Source: Marinicella sp.
GTDB taxonomy: Bacteria; Pseudomonadota; Gammaproteobacteria; Xanthomonadales; Marinicellaceae
Direction: 5' to 3'
DNA: 61,459 nucleotides
Assembly (NCBI GenBank): GCA_028284365.1
Contig: JANQRW010000084.1
Span: 1-61,459, forward strand
Numbering within the stretch: the first letter of the stretch is position 1; each line of letters begins with the position of its first letter. Under the pieces are notes generated by a model that saw only the letters and a program-made list of their open reading frames with translations, was not told the origin of the DNA and did no database searches. This document shows, one piece after another, positions 43,548 through 52,644 of this stretch. A program made the position numbers and the translations under genes.

Positions 43548-44355
43548 GGTTGACTAAAATTTCTACAGCCTGATCGATACGCGTACCAAAACCCAATGCC
43601 AACAAAGCATCCATCACCAGGATGTCACAACCTTGCTCAACAGTGGTCATGGCTATGGTTGTGTTTTGACAAATTTTCTCTTCACCACCCATGCGCTCAA
43701 CCACATGAGATGGCATAATGATGACATCTGGTTTTGTTTTAATCAGCTGTTCTACACTGTAAGGTTTATAACCCTCAAAACCTGTCACGATGTTAGTCAA
43801 GTGAGCGAGGTCCATCAACATATTAGGAACCGTGTTTTGTCCTGCCGCAACAGGTCCACGATCACCCACACCCATTAAAAATATAGCTGTTTTCTTTTCA
43901 CCTGAAGTTTGGATTGATGGCAATTTGCTGAGCACTCCATCAATGATCCGTTGCGCATCCTCGGTTGCATTAAAATACTGACCCACTTCCAGCAGATACT
44001 GCTTCCATGAATCCAGTGTGTAGATCTCTTGCTTAAATACCTTGACCTCAACCCCCGCGTTACTGATTTGTTGCAAAGCTTCATCAGGCCCGGCACCATT
44101 AGATGCAATCAAGTGTGTGGGATTTGTAGAGAGCACACCCTCTGCTGACAGCCTACGAAAATAACCAACATGAGGTTTAGCAAAAGCTTCGGGTGGGTAG
44201 TAACTGCTTGAATCCACCGCAATCACTTGATCGCCTAAACCCAACTCATACATGATTTCGGTGATGCTGCCACCCGCTGAGATGAAACGATTTTCCGCTG
44301 CATCCAAATTGAATGAAAAAATCATTACAGCGGTTACATAAAAAAGCTTTTTCAT
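43531..44355 (-). CDS. hmuT: Haem ABC transporter periplasmic binding protein HmuT
   Basis: A 274-aa class III (helical-backbone) binding protein with a signal peptide (FYVTAVMIFSFNLDA). RFISAGGSITEIMYELGLGD opens the first lobe, and VGYFRRLSAEGVLSTNPTHL carries the region of the haem-ligand tyrosine in HmuT/ShuT. It ferries haem from the outer-membrane receptor to HmuUV. The ATG at 44355 starts 2 nt after the DUF6607 gene stop, so both are coupled. Confidence 0.92.
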   Translation of the reverse strand: MKKLFYVTAVMIFSFNLDAAENRFISAGGSITEIMYELGLGDQVIAVDSSSYYPPEAFAKPHVGYFRRLSAEGVLSTNPTHLIASNGAGPDEALQQISNAGVEVKVFKQEIYTLDSWKQYLLEVGQYFNATEDAQRIIDGVLSKLPSIQTSGEKKTAIFLMGVGDRGPVAAGQNTVPNMLMDLAHLTNIVTGFEGYKPYSVEQLIKTKPDVIIMPSHVVERMGGEEKICQNTTIAMTTVEQGCDILVMDALLALGFGTRIDQAVEILVNHEHQP

Positions 44356-44357
44356 CT

Positions 44358-45488
44358 TCAATCTCTCAAGTGTTTGTTAATGATTTCTCTGGCTTTAGCC
44401 AAACCCTTTTCAGAATCATATTTGTCACCATCCATAACCTCTTGTGCATAACCAAACAGAGGCATGAACAAAGAAACGTTATCTACTTTTTTATTTATCG
44501 CCAAAGTTTCGTTGTTGTTCAACAATTCGTTCCAGACGGTTCTGACATCTGCCCAGAAAAGTCCGGCTTTCTCCATATAATCAATACCTGGTTGAAAATC
44601 TGTATCCACTATCCTGCGGTATCGGCCCACACCCTCTTCTTTTGACTGATAAGCTTTCAGTGTGCCATCTTCATTAAGTGTCTTTTTCCAGTTTTCTTCT
44701 TCCTGCACCCAACCGAATCGATTGATGGTGTGTCTGTTAAAACCTTCCAACACATGATAATCATCTCTGACACTGTATTCTCTTCTGGGTAGAGGACGCT
44801 GAGTGGTATCGCTGATCCAAGTCGAAAAACTGGAGTTGTGTTGCCATTTGCCAATTGATTCATACCTCGGCGAGTCGTCAACCTGAAATACCGCTTGTGA
44901 CCAACTGCCTTTGCGTTTGTCCTCATCAATGCTTTGTTTTTTCCATGAGTTATTGCCTTGATACCGCCACATCGTATCATCTTGATAAGTCCAGTCCTGT
45001 CGCCAATGCTTCATCACCATCGGTTCAGATATGCCACCTTCATCTGTTTTGAAATACATCACCATGATATGTTGTAAACTGATAAATTCTGGTTCATCTA
45101 CCACCACATAAACATATTCTGTACCCCAGGAATGATAGGGTTTATCGCGTTTATAGTTTTCACTGAAACCAACAGTTTCCAAAAAATTAAAATCAACGCG
45201 GTATGGACCTGCCATAGCCAATATGGCTGCACGATCCTTTTGAAATTTAGTCAATCCCTGTTGATGTAATTTGAGCCAACCATCATGGGCTTTTTCATCA
45301 TATTTAACTTCAACACCTTTAGATGTGCCCCCTCTGGGCTTGTCATCACAAGCATTTGATAATGCCCAACTGAATATATATTGTTCTTGGCTTCTATTAC
45401 ATTCATCTTTGACATCTTTTTCATAAGCACCTGCTTGATTGATGAACAGCACTGCTGAAACCAGGATAAATAATTTCTTTTTAGTCAT
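44358..45488 (-). CDS. DUF6607 family exported protein, first gene of the haem operon
   Basis: A 376-aa protein with a signal peptide (LFILVSAVLFINQAGA). It matches the DUF6607 family through ILAMAGPYRVDFNFLETVGF, MVMKHWRQDWTYQDDTMWRY, RPLPRREYSVRDDYHVL and FGWVQEEENWKK. Conserved Trp, His and Arg are numerous. No function is established. Leading the hmuTUV-hugZ-fpr message behind a Fur box points to a periplasmic or surface role in haem acquisition. The frame is open to 45572, but the ATG at 45488 begins the signal peptide and lies downstream of the Fur box. Confidence 0.8.
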   Translation of the reverse strand: MTKKKLFILVSAVLFINQAGAYEKDVKDECNRSQEQYIFSWALSNACDDKPRGGTSKGVEVKYDEKAHDGWLKLHQQGLTKFQKDRAAILAMAGPYRVDFNFLETVGFSENYKRDKPYHSWGTEYVYVVVDEPEFISLQHIMVMYFKTDEGGISEPMVMKHWRQDWTYQDDTMWRYQGNNSWKKQSIDEDKRKGSWSQAVFQVDDSPRYESIGKWQHNSSFSTWISDTTQRPLPRREYSVRDDYHVLEGFNRHTINRFGWVQEEENWKKTLNEDGTLKAYQSKEEGVGRYRRIVDTDFQPGIDYMEKAGLFWADVRTVWNELLNNNETLAINKKVDNVSLFMPLFGYAQEVMDGDKYDSEKGLAKAREIINKHLRD

Positions 45489-45512
45489 AAAATCAACCTT
45501 TTTTGATAATAT

Positions 45513-45534
45513 TAATGAGAATGATTTGCATTTA
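45513..45534. promoter_or_regulatory. Fur box shared by the divergent haem genes
   Basis: AATGAGAATGATTTGCATTT (within 45513-45534) is a textbook gammaproteobacterial Fur box. It sits 25 nt from the DUF6607 ATG and about 53 nt from the haem-receptor ATG, so Fe-Fur should repress both divergent units. Confidence 0.8.
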
Positions 45535-45586
45535 CGTGTATTATCATTTACATTACAGCCCAAGTCAAACAAATCACAAAAAAAGC

Positions 45587-47821
45587 ATGAAAAAAATACT
45601 TACAATTTCAGCATTAAGCATAGGTATCATGACAGCTCTGGATGTAAAAGCTGAAGAAGAGAAACCTGTTGATTTAGAGAAAGTAACTGTTACAGCAACA
45701 AGAACTGCTAAAGAAATAGGTGACTTAACCAATAAGGCCTCTGTGATCACTGCAGAAGAGATAGAACAATATTCTCACCGCAACATCCGAGATTTGGTGA
45801 GGTATGAACCAGGTGTGGTGGTTTCAGGTTTGGGGCGCTTTGGACTCAGTGGTTTCAATATAAGAGGTATCGGTGGCGACCGAGTTTTGACATTAATAGA
45901 TGGCGCGCCTGTGGCAGATGAATTTTCCTTTGGTCCAAACCTGTCTGCCAGAAGAAATTATATTGATGTAGATGCATTAAAAGCTGTCGAAATCGTCAGA
46001 GGCCCTGCCTCAAGCTTGTATGGCAGTAATGCCATTGGTGGTTTGGTCACATTCATAACCAAAGATCCCAACGATTATTTCCTGTCCGATGATGACAAGC
46101 AATATTTTTCAATTAAATCTGGATTAGATTCGGTTGATTCATCATTTGACAACACATTCACCTATGCTGCAGCAGGAGATCACGTACAAGGCATGTTAAT
46201 AGCCACTCATAGAGACACTGAGGAAACCGAAACATATTTCACGGCAGACAGAGGCACAGGACCATCCAGAATGTCAGCCAACCCAATTGATAACACTGAA
46301 ATCAACTTACTGGGTAAACTGGTTTTCCAAGCCAATGACCTGCATGAATTTAAATTAACGGTTGAAAGCTACCAAGCAGAAACTGACACCAATGCTTTGT
46401 CACAAGCAGGCACTGTGGTGTTTGGAACATTAAAAACTTCAGTGCGAGCTGAAGACAGCAGGGACCGCAATCGTTTTGCACTTGAATATATTGGTACGCC
46501 CAATGCGCGACTTTTTGATGAAGTTAACATTAACTTTTATGGTCAAGACTCTGAATCAGAACAGAAAACCTTTGAAGAACGTCTTTCTCCGGCCATGGCC
46601 AATCAATTCAGAACACGAGATTCGTTCTACACTCAAGATAATTTAGGCATAAGAGCCAACTTCATCAAAAACATCAATGGTTCAATGAGTCAACAATGGG
46701 TTTATGGCTTTGATTTTGACACCACTGACATCAAAACCTTAAGAGCAGGACAAACCACCAATACTGACACCAACACACCCGTACCAGAATTCAGTAACTT
46801 CCCTACCCGCGATTTTCCAAACTCAGAATATGAAAGTTATGGCTTTTTTGTACAAAATGAGCTGTCTTTGCTGGATGATAGGTTGGTCTTGGTACCGAGT
46901 GTGCGCTACGATCATTTCGAATTAACTCCAAAAGTCGATGAAATTTATTTATCCGGTAACACTGGATCACCCACACCTGCGGCCTACTCTGAATCACAAT
47001 TCTCATCCAAACTTGGGGCAATATATCGTTTCAATCATTATTGGTCTGTTTTTGGACAATATGCGGAAGGTTTCAAAGCACCACCTATTGATGCGGTAAA
47101 TACCGGGTTTACAAACTTTGCGGGCGGTTACACCACTTTGCCCAATCCTGATCTAGATCCAGAGTCATCCAAAACCACTGAAATTGGCATCAGGTTTCAG
47201 GGTGAACGTCATCAAGTTGAATTTTCAGCTTATCGCAGCTCCTATGACGACTTTATTGAGTCTTTGGCTTTCCGTGGTTTTAACCCCGCAACCGGTTTAC
47301 TAGAGTTTCAAGCACGGAACCTTGATGAAGCTGAAATTGATGGTTTTGAACTTCGTGGCTTTATTGATTTTTCTGATTTTAAAGAAGGGCTACATCTACA
47401 ATATGCCTATGCACAATCTGATGGTGAAGATAAAAGTACCAACTTACCATTGAATACAGTCCAGCCTGAATCATTTGTTGCTGGCATTGGTTATGACTCA
47501 CCCAGTGGGCGTTGGGGCACTGAGTTCATTATGACACTTAATGACCGCAAAACTGATATTGATGATTCAGCCATCCAACCCGCTGATCCAGCTGAGCCAC
47601 CAGTGCAAGCATTTAATACACCAGGATTCAGTGTTTATGACTGGGTTGGTTATTGGAATATAAATAAAAGTATCAAGTTAAATTGGGGCGTATTTAATTT
47701 AACTGACAAGCAATATTGGCAATGGAATGATGTTTTATTACAAGAAGCATCTTCATCATTGTTACCTCGATTAACTCAGCCAGGAAGAAATGCATCTATA
47801 ACCGTTAAAGTTGAGTTTTAA
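45587..47821 (+). CDS. TonB-dependent haem receptor
   Basis: A 744-aa outer-membrane receptor. Signal peptide (ILTISALSIGIMTALDVKAE), TonB box near LEKVTVTATRT, plug (YEPGVVVSGLGRFGLSGFNI, RVLTLIDGAPVADEFSF, VEIVRGPASSLYGSNAIGGL) and barrel ending in Phe (ASITVKVEF). The extracellular FKAPP plus NPDLDPE pair corresponds to the FRAP/NPNL boxes of haem receptors such as HemR and ShuA. The frame is open to 45503, but the ATG at 45587 begins the signal peptide. Divergent from the hmu operon and sharing its Fur box. Confidence 0.9.
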   Translation: MKKILTISALSIGIMTALDVKAEEEKPVDLEKVTVTATRTAKEIGDLTNKASVITAEEIEQYSHRNIRDLVRYEPGVVVSGLGRFGLSGFNIRGIGGDRVLTLIDGAPVADEFSFGPNLSARRNYIDVDALKAVEIVRGPASSLYGSNAIGGLVTFITKDPNDYFLSDDDKQYFSIKSGLDSVDSSFDNTFTYAAAGDHVQGMLIATHRDTEETETYFTADRGTGPSRMSANPIDNTEINLLGKLVFQANDLHEFKLTVESYQAETDTNALSQAGTVVFGTLKTSVRAEDSRDRNRFALEYIGTPNARLFDEVNINFYGQDSESEQKTFEERLSPAMANQFRTRDSFYTQDNLGIRANFIKNINGSMSQQWVYGFDFDTTDIKTLRAGQTTNTDTNTPVPEFSNFPTRDFPNSEYESYGFFVQNELSLLDDRLVLVPSVRYDHFELTPKVDEIYLSGNTGSPTPAAYSESQFSSKLGAIYRFNHYWSVFGQYAEGFKAPPIDAVNTGFTNFAGGYTTLPNPDLDPESSKTTEIGIRFQGERHQVEFSAYRSSYDDFIESLAFRGFNPATGLLEFQARNLDEAEIDGFELRGFIDFSDFKEGLHLQYAYAQSDGEDKSTNLPLNTVQPESFVAGIGYDSPSGRWGTEFIMTLNDRKTDIDDSAIQPADPAEPPVQAFNTPGFSVYDWVGYWNINKSIKLNWGVFNLTDKQYWQWNDVLLQEASSSLLPRLTQPGRNASITVKVEF

Positions 47822-47885
47822 AAATAGTCCTGGTGTGGCTTCTCCCCATACCAGGGTTTATTTTTCATTTTAAGAACCCCTGTTT

Positions 47886-47912
47886 AGCCAGTTCCAAGAC
47901 TGGCTTTTTTTA
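47886..47912 (+). terminator. Terminator of the haem receptor gene
   Basis: AGCCAGT (47886-47892) pairs with ACTGGCT (47899-47905) around a 6-nt loop, followed by a run of Ts (to 47912). It ends 33 nt before the tetR promoter. Confidence 0.85.
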
Positions 47913-47945
47913 TTTTTTTAAAACAAATAATATATTTAATGAATA

Positions 47946-47974
47946 TTGACCGAACGGTCAGTCAGTAATATAAT
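47946..47974 (+). promoter_or_regulatory. tetR promoter with overlapping operator; predicted leaderless start
   Basis: TTGACC (47946-47951), a 17-nt spacer, then consensus TATAAT (47969-47974). The palindrome TGACCGAACGGTCA (47947-47960) covers the -35, as expected for TetR autorepression. Transcription should start at about 47980-47983, that is at the ATG (47982) of the regulator. Confidence 0.75.
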
Positions 47975-47981
47975 GCGCAAC

Positions 47982-48560
47982 ATGGATAAAAGTAAAAAAG
48001 ACAGAATACTCGAAGAGGCTTTGGCCCTGTTTGCCACACATGGTTTTTCACACGTATCAATTTCAATGATAGCCAAACAAGCAGGTGTAACCAAAAGTCT
48101 CATTTTTCACCATTTTGAAAACAAAGAACAACTATGGGAAACCGTAAAAGAACGATTTTTTCAAAAATATGCGATGAATCAAATGAATCTTTTTGAAGTA
48201 GAAAAAGACCCCATTGAATTGATACGAAAATCAATGCGCTACTATTTTGATTTTGTTAGAAAAAATCCATTGATTCCACGTTTCTTTGCTTATGCCAATC
48301 TTGAAAATGATGAAAATTGTGGCAAGTTGGATCAACCATTGATGGAAAAAGGCTGCGAGTTGATCCTTAAAGCACAAAAAAATGGTTTGATGCGTGATGG
48401 TTTTAATCCAGCCGTATTTGTCATGAACTTCATAGCAGTTATCAACCAATATGTTGTTGCTGAATGTCATTTCAGCCAATGGGATAAAAACCTTTACACC
48501 GACCCGGACTCATTCATTGAAGATTTCACAGAAATAACCATCGCAGGTATCAAACCATGA
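47982..48560 (+). CDS. TetR-family repressor of the RND efflux operon
   Basis: A 192-aa regulator. The N-terminal helix-turn-helix is ILEEALALFATHGFSHVSIS through IAKQAGVTKSLIFHHFENKE. The rest is an all-helical ligand and dimer domain. In-frame TTG (47946) and ATG (47973) codons lie inside the promoter, so the ATG at 47982 is the only start compatible with it; no ribosome site precedes it. The stop overlaps the adaptor gene start (ATGA). It probably represses its own operon. Confidence 0.9.
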   Translation: MDKSKKDRILEEALALFATHGFSHVSISMIAKQAGVTKSLIFHHFENKEQLWETVKERFFQKYAMNQMNLFEVEKDPIELIRKSMRYYFDFVRKNPLIPRFFAYANLENDENCGKLDQPLMEKGCELILKAQKNGLMRDGFNPAVFVMNFIAVINQYVVAECHFSQWDKNLYTDPDSFIEDFTEITIAGIKP

Positions 48561-49609
48561 TTAGCAAGAAAACAATTTTGTTACTGACCATCAGTATGCT
48601 GGCTTTTGGCTGCAACAACAACACTGAGCAACCCAGAACCGTTAATGACAGCTCATACAACTCTGCTCGGTTTGAGCCCACCCCACAATATAAAACCCAC
48701 GAAGTGTCAGCTTTTGTGGTGCCGACAGATCAAGCCAGCATGTCTTTCCAGGTCAGTGGCATTATCGAAGAACAATTCATCAAGATTGGTGACAGTGTAG
48801 TCACCGGACAAAAACTGTTCAAAGTATCTAATCCATCTTTGGAACCACAGATCACACAATTCATCAGCGAAATCGCTGCCATTGATGCCACATTGGAACA
48901 AAATCAAGCAGAACTCAGACGCTTTAAAGACCTTAAAAAAACCAATGTCATCAGTCAGAATGAACTGGATCGTTTGACCAACCAAAGAGACAACCTCAAA
49001 GCCAGTAAAAAAAGCCTGCAAGCCCAGTTGCAACAAGCAAAATCCTTATATGACGAGTCATTCTTAAAAGCACCCTTTGCAGGTAATATTGCAGAAATTT
49101 ACAAGGAAAAAGGTGAAGTTATCAGACCCGGAGAAGCGGTTTTGGTGGTAGGCGGCGTCACCTCATTGGAAGCGCCGATATTTTTACCAGCTTTTTTACA
49201 TAAAAATTTGCAATTAGGCCAAAATCTGGAAGTGCACTACCAAGGTAAAACAATCAATGCAACCACCAAGGAAATCAGCTTAACAGCCAACCCTAATTCA
49301 CAACTGTTCAAAGTCATGCTGGACGTGCCGATATTACATGACATTAAATCAGGTGAAAAAGTAGTGGTTAAGATTAAAGAAAAAATTGGCAATTATTACC
49401 GTTTACCTATTGAGAGCGTAATCGATGATGGTATCAATGAACCCTTTGTGTTCCTGATTGAGAATCAAGAGGTTATCCAAACGAAAATTGAATTGATTGA
49501 CATGGAGAACAATGAAGTGATCATAAAAATACCACGACAAGATGAGGTTGAAGTGATCACAGCTGGTCAGGCAAAATTATCTCCCCATCAACAATTGAGT
49601 CGCCCATGA
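48557..49609 (+). CDS. RND efflux periplasmic adaptor lipoprotein
   Basis: A 350-aa membrane-fusion protein with lipobox LAFGC (Cys19). Lipoyl halves are VSFQVSGIIEEQFIKIGDSV-like near residues 55-80 and FLKAPFAGNIAEIYKEKGE near 170-190, flanking a coiled-coil hairpin (about residues 95-165), then beta-barrel and membrane-proximal domains. It connects the RND pump to an outer-membrane channel that is not encoded here. Overlaps both neighbours by 4 nt. Confidence 0.88.
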   Translation: MISKKTILLLTISMLAFGCNNNTEQPRTVNDSSYNSARFEPTPQYKTHEVSAFVVPTDQASMSFQVSGIIEEQFIKIGDSVVTGQKLFKVSNPSLEPQITQFISEIAAIDATLEQNQAELRRFKDLKKTNVISQNELDRLTNQRDNLKASKKSLQAQLQQAKSLYDESFLKAPFAGNIAEIYKEKGEVIRPGEAVLVVGGVTSLEAPIFLPAFLHKNLQLGQNLEVHYQGKTINATTKEISLTANPNSQLFKVMLDVPILHDIKSGEKVVVKIKEKIGNYYRLPIESVIDDGINEPFVFLIENQEVIQTKIELIDMENNEVIIKIPRQDEVEVITAGQAKLSPHQQLSRP

Positions 49610-52600
49610 GCATTGTTCGCGTTTTGGTCGGCCAGAAAAGGTTGATTCTAACCACATCAATTTTATTGGCCCTGTTTGGCATTTTCTCATGGCTAAATAT
49701 GAATCGCCAGGAAGACCCTTTTTTCCCTTATCGACAAGGTTTTGTGTTGGTGCAATACCCAGGTGCTGACGTTAAAAAAATTGAAAAACAAGTGCTTAAA
49801 CCACTTGAGGAAGAACTGGCCCAAATCGAAGAAATTGATGAAATCAAGTCCACAGTCCGCTCTGGCTTTGCTCAAGTAATCGTTAAGATGCTGGATCACA
49901 TCAACGATACAGATAAGGTTTGGGATCGCATTCGCATAGCCGTTGACAAAGCCAAAGTAAAGTTCCCTGATGGTGTATTAGAACCTGCTGTTGAAGATCG
50001 TTTATTAGACACAGCAGTGGCAGTTTATAGCTTGTCAGGCTTGAATGACATCATGCAGTTGCGTGATGCTGCCAAATCCATCAAGAATCGTATGTTTAAC
50101 CTGCCTGGTATTGGTAAAGTTTTATTGTATGGTATGCCTGAAGAACAAGTGACCATAACCTTGAAACAATCTTTTAAAAACAGTGCCATAATCAATCACG
50201 AGTCGATAGCACAACAAATCAACGAAAGAACTCGAGCCCAACCCATCAACTCTTTACATGTTGGAGCCAATCGCATCAACATAGATGCCCACACTGAATT
50301 CAAATCAATCGAAGAAATTCGCAATACCAGCATAGAACTCGCCAATGGCGAACAGCTTCCACTTTCTGCCTTGGCTGATGTTCGACTTGAGGCAGAAAAT
50401 GTATCCAATTCAGGTTTTTGGCATCACCGTGAAAGAGCCATTGCATTGTCGCTTTATGTGCCCATTAATCAACTGAATGTGGTTAAGTTTGGTGAAGAAC
50501 TGCGGGCTTATATGGATCAAATAAAACTACTTTACCCTGATGTCACCATTGAAGAAGTGTTCTTCCAACCTGATCGAGTTCTCAATCGAATCGAAGAACT
50601 AGGAGGTTCTTTATTGACGGGTATGGCGCTGGTAACCATCATTCTGGCCTTTTTTCTTGGATTAAGGCCTGGTTTGGTTGTGGCCACAGTGATTCCATTG
50701 GTAACGTTTTCTTCATTGGCTATTTTTAACTTAGGTGGTGGCGTGTTACATCAAATGGCCATTGCTGGTATGGTAATTGGCTTAGGGATGTTGGTTGATA
50801 ATGCCATTGTAATGGTGGAGAACATTCAATACCATATTGACGATGGGATGCGAGGCTCAGATGCTTCAGTCACATCAGTCAAAAACTTAGCCATGTCTTT
50901 AGGCTCAGCAACTGGTACCACCATCGCTGCATTCATGCCGATGTTACTCTCACAAGGCAATTCCGCTGATTTTACCCGTGCCATTCCAACCATGATTATT
51001 TTGTCGATTTCAGTCAGTTATATTTACGCCATCATGGTCACCCCAGCTTTCAGTCACATGTTCTTAAAACAACACACTGAAAACAAAGAATCGGCACTAC
51101 AAAAACTAGGCCATAAACTGGGCCAAATCGCGACCAGAAAATCGAACTTAATACTGGTAAGCGCACTTGGATTTCTGGTTTTATCTGGCTTTATGTTTGG
51201 CTTTGTACAAAAAGAATTTTTTCCTGATACCGATCGCAACCAAGTGATCATAGACATCGCTTATCCAGAAAACTCACACATCATTCAAAACACCCAAAAT
51301 ACCCAAGCCATTGCAGAACAGTTATCTAAAAGAGAACATGTTGAGCAAACAGTGACTTTTGTGGGTAATTCTGGGCCTGTTTTTTATTACAACTTAGTGG
51401 AAAAACCAAGAGCCCCACACATTGCGCGCATCGTAGCCATTCTTGATTCAGTACACAACAGTAACAACATCATTCAATGGATCACCAATGAAGTTTCACC
51501 CAACTATCCACAAGCACAAATTGTGGCACGAAGATTGGGCCAGGGGCCACCCTCTGATGCGCCCATAGAAATCAAGGTCATTGCTGAAGACCGCAAAGAA
51601 CTGACGGAATCTGTGCGGAAAATTCAACAAGTTCTGACAGCCACAGAAGGAACCCGAACACTGCGTAACACCATTGGCTTGGGTATGGCAAAGTTAACCC
51701 TCACGCCTGATGATGCCCTCCTTAATCGAAATGACATCACCAGAGACAAATTAGCTAGCGGCTTAGCACTCAGAACCTCTGGGCAGGTTATTGGCCAGTA
51801 CAGAGGTGATGATGACCCCATCAACATCATGATGCAGTCGTCCGAGCATGTAAATTTTGACATACAGAACTTGGATGATATATCAATCAACAATGGACAA
51901 TACGAATTATCTTTAAATGCCCTGACAGACAAATCAGTCGAATGGCTACCTGCCTCAATCAATCACGTCAATTTACAACGAACTGCATCAGTTTATTCTG
52001 AAACCAAAGAGGGTTATACTTATGATGATGTACTGTCTAAATTCTTACCAAAAATTGAAGAGATTGAATTTCCCACAAGCGTCAGCTACTACGTTGCCGG
52101 TTCAGTTCAAGAGTCAGGAAAAGCCAATAAGTCTTTAGGTAAAGCATTACCGATTGGTATCATTATGTTATTGGTTTTTTTACTTATTGAATTCAATTCA
52201 TTCCGCAAAATGTTGATTATTTTGGTGACTGTACCTTTGGCATTTGCAGGTGTACCATTCGGTTTGCTTCTGACACATACTCCTTTTGGTTTTACCGCCA
52301 CTCTTGGTGTGTTGGCTTTGGTGGGTATCGTGGTTAACAATGCCATTGTTTTACTAGACTTGATTCAAAAAAATCAAGATGCTGGCATGAACATGAAAAC
52401 TGCCATTGAAAATGCTGTCGCCAGGCGTACCCGACCAATAGTTCTTACGACCCTAACCACCATTGCTGGTTTGTTACCCTTGGTGATGACAGAGTCAACG
52501 TTATGGCCACCTTTGGCTTGGTCCATCATTTCTGGTTTATTTGTTTCTACTGCCCTGTCATTATTGGTTGTGCCATCAATGTATCAAAAAATGATAAAAC

Positions 52601-52626
52601 CTGAGCAAACAGCACCTAAAACCTGA
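49606..52626 (+). CDS. RND multidrug efflux permease
   Basis: A 1006-aa inner-membrane proton antiporter of the HAE-like RND group. Opening FGIFSWLNMNRQEDPFFPYR, proton-relay segment GLGMLVDNAIVMVENI (Asp followed by Asn where AcrB has two Asp), large periplasmic loops after TM1 and TM7, second-half VGIVVNNAIVLLDLI and ARRTRPIVLTTLTTIAGLLP. Likely exports hydrophobic toxic compounds with the preceding adaptor. No outer-membrane partner gene is present in the operon, so it must borrow a TolC-type channel. Confidence 0.9.
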   Translation: MSIVRVLVGQKRLILTTSILLALFGIFSWLNMNRQEDPFFPYRQGFVLVQYPGADVKKIEKQVLKPLEEELAQIEEIDEIKSTVRSGFAQVIVKMLDHINDTDKVWDRIRIAVDKAKVKFPDGVLEPAVEDRLLDTAVAVYSLSGLNDIMQLRDAAKSIKNRMFNLPGIGKVLLYGMPEEQVTITLKQSFKNSAIINHESIAQQINERTRAQPINSLHVGANRINIDAHTEFKSIEEIRNTSIELANGEQLPLSALADVRLEAENVSNSGFWHHRERAIALSLYVPINQLNVVKFGEELRAYMDQIKLLYPDVTIEEVFFQPDRVLNRIEELGGSLLTGMALVTIILAFFLGLRPGLVVATVIPLVTFSSLAIFNLGGGVLHQMAIAGMVIGLGMLVDNAIVMVENIQYHIDDGMRGSDASVTSVKNLAMSLGSATGTTIAAFMPMLLSQGNSADFTRAIPTMIILSISVSYIYAIMVTPAFSHMFLKQHTENKESALQKLGHKLGQIATRKSNLILVSALGFLVLSGFMFGFVQKEFFPDTDRNQVIIDIAYPENSHIIQNTQNTQAIAEQLSKREHVEQTVTFVGNSGPVFYYNLVEKPRAPHIARIVAILDSVHNSNNIIQWITNEVSPNYPQAQIVARRLGQGPPSDAPIEIKVIAEDRKELTESVRKIQQVLTATEGTRTLRNTIGLGMAKLTLTPDDALLNRNDITRDKLASGLALRTSGQVIGQYRGDDDPINIMMQSSEHVNFDIQNLDDISINNGQYELSLNALTDKSVEWLPASINHVNLQRTASVYSETKEGYTYDDVLSKFLPKIEEIEFPTSVSYYVAGSVQESGKANKSLGKALPIGIIMLLVFLLIEFNSFRKMLIILVTVPLAFAGVPFGLLLTHTPFGFTATLGVLALVGIVVNNAIVLLDLIQKNQDAGMNMKTAIENAVARRTRPIVLTTLTTIAGLLPLVMTESTLWPPLAWSIISGLFVSTALSLLVVPSMYQKMIKPEQTAPKT

Positions 52627-52644
52627 ATACGATGGACTGATCAA

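Noticed and set aside
49606..52626. VDN in place of the AcrB Asp-Asp pair in the RND permease
   Set aside because: Many RND permeases outside the AcrB subgroup have VDN or IDG at this place, so it does not indicate inactivity.
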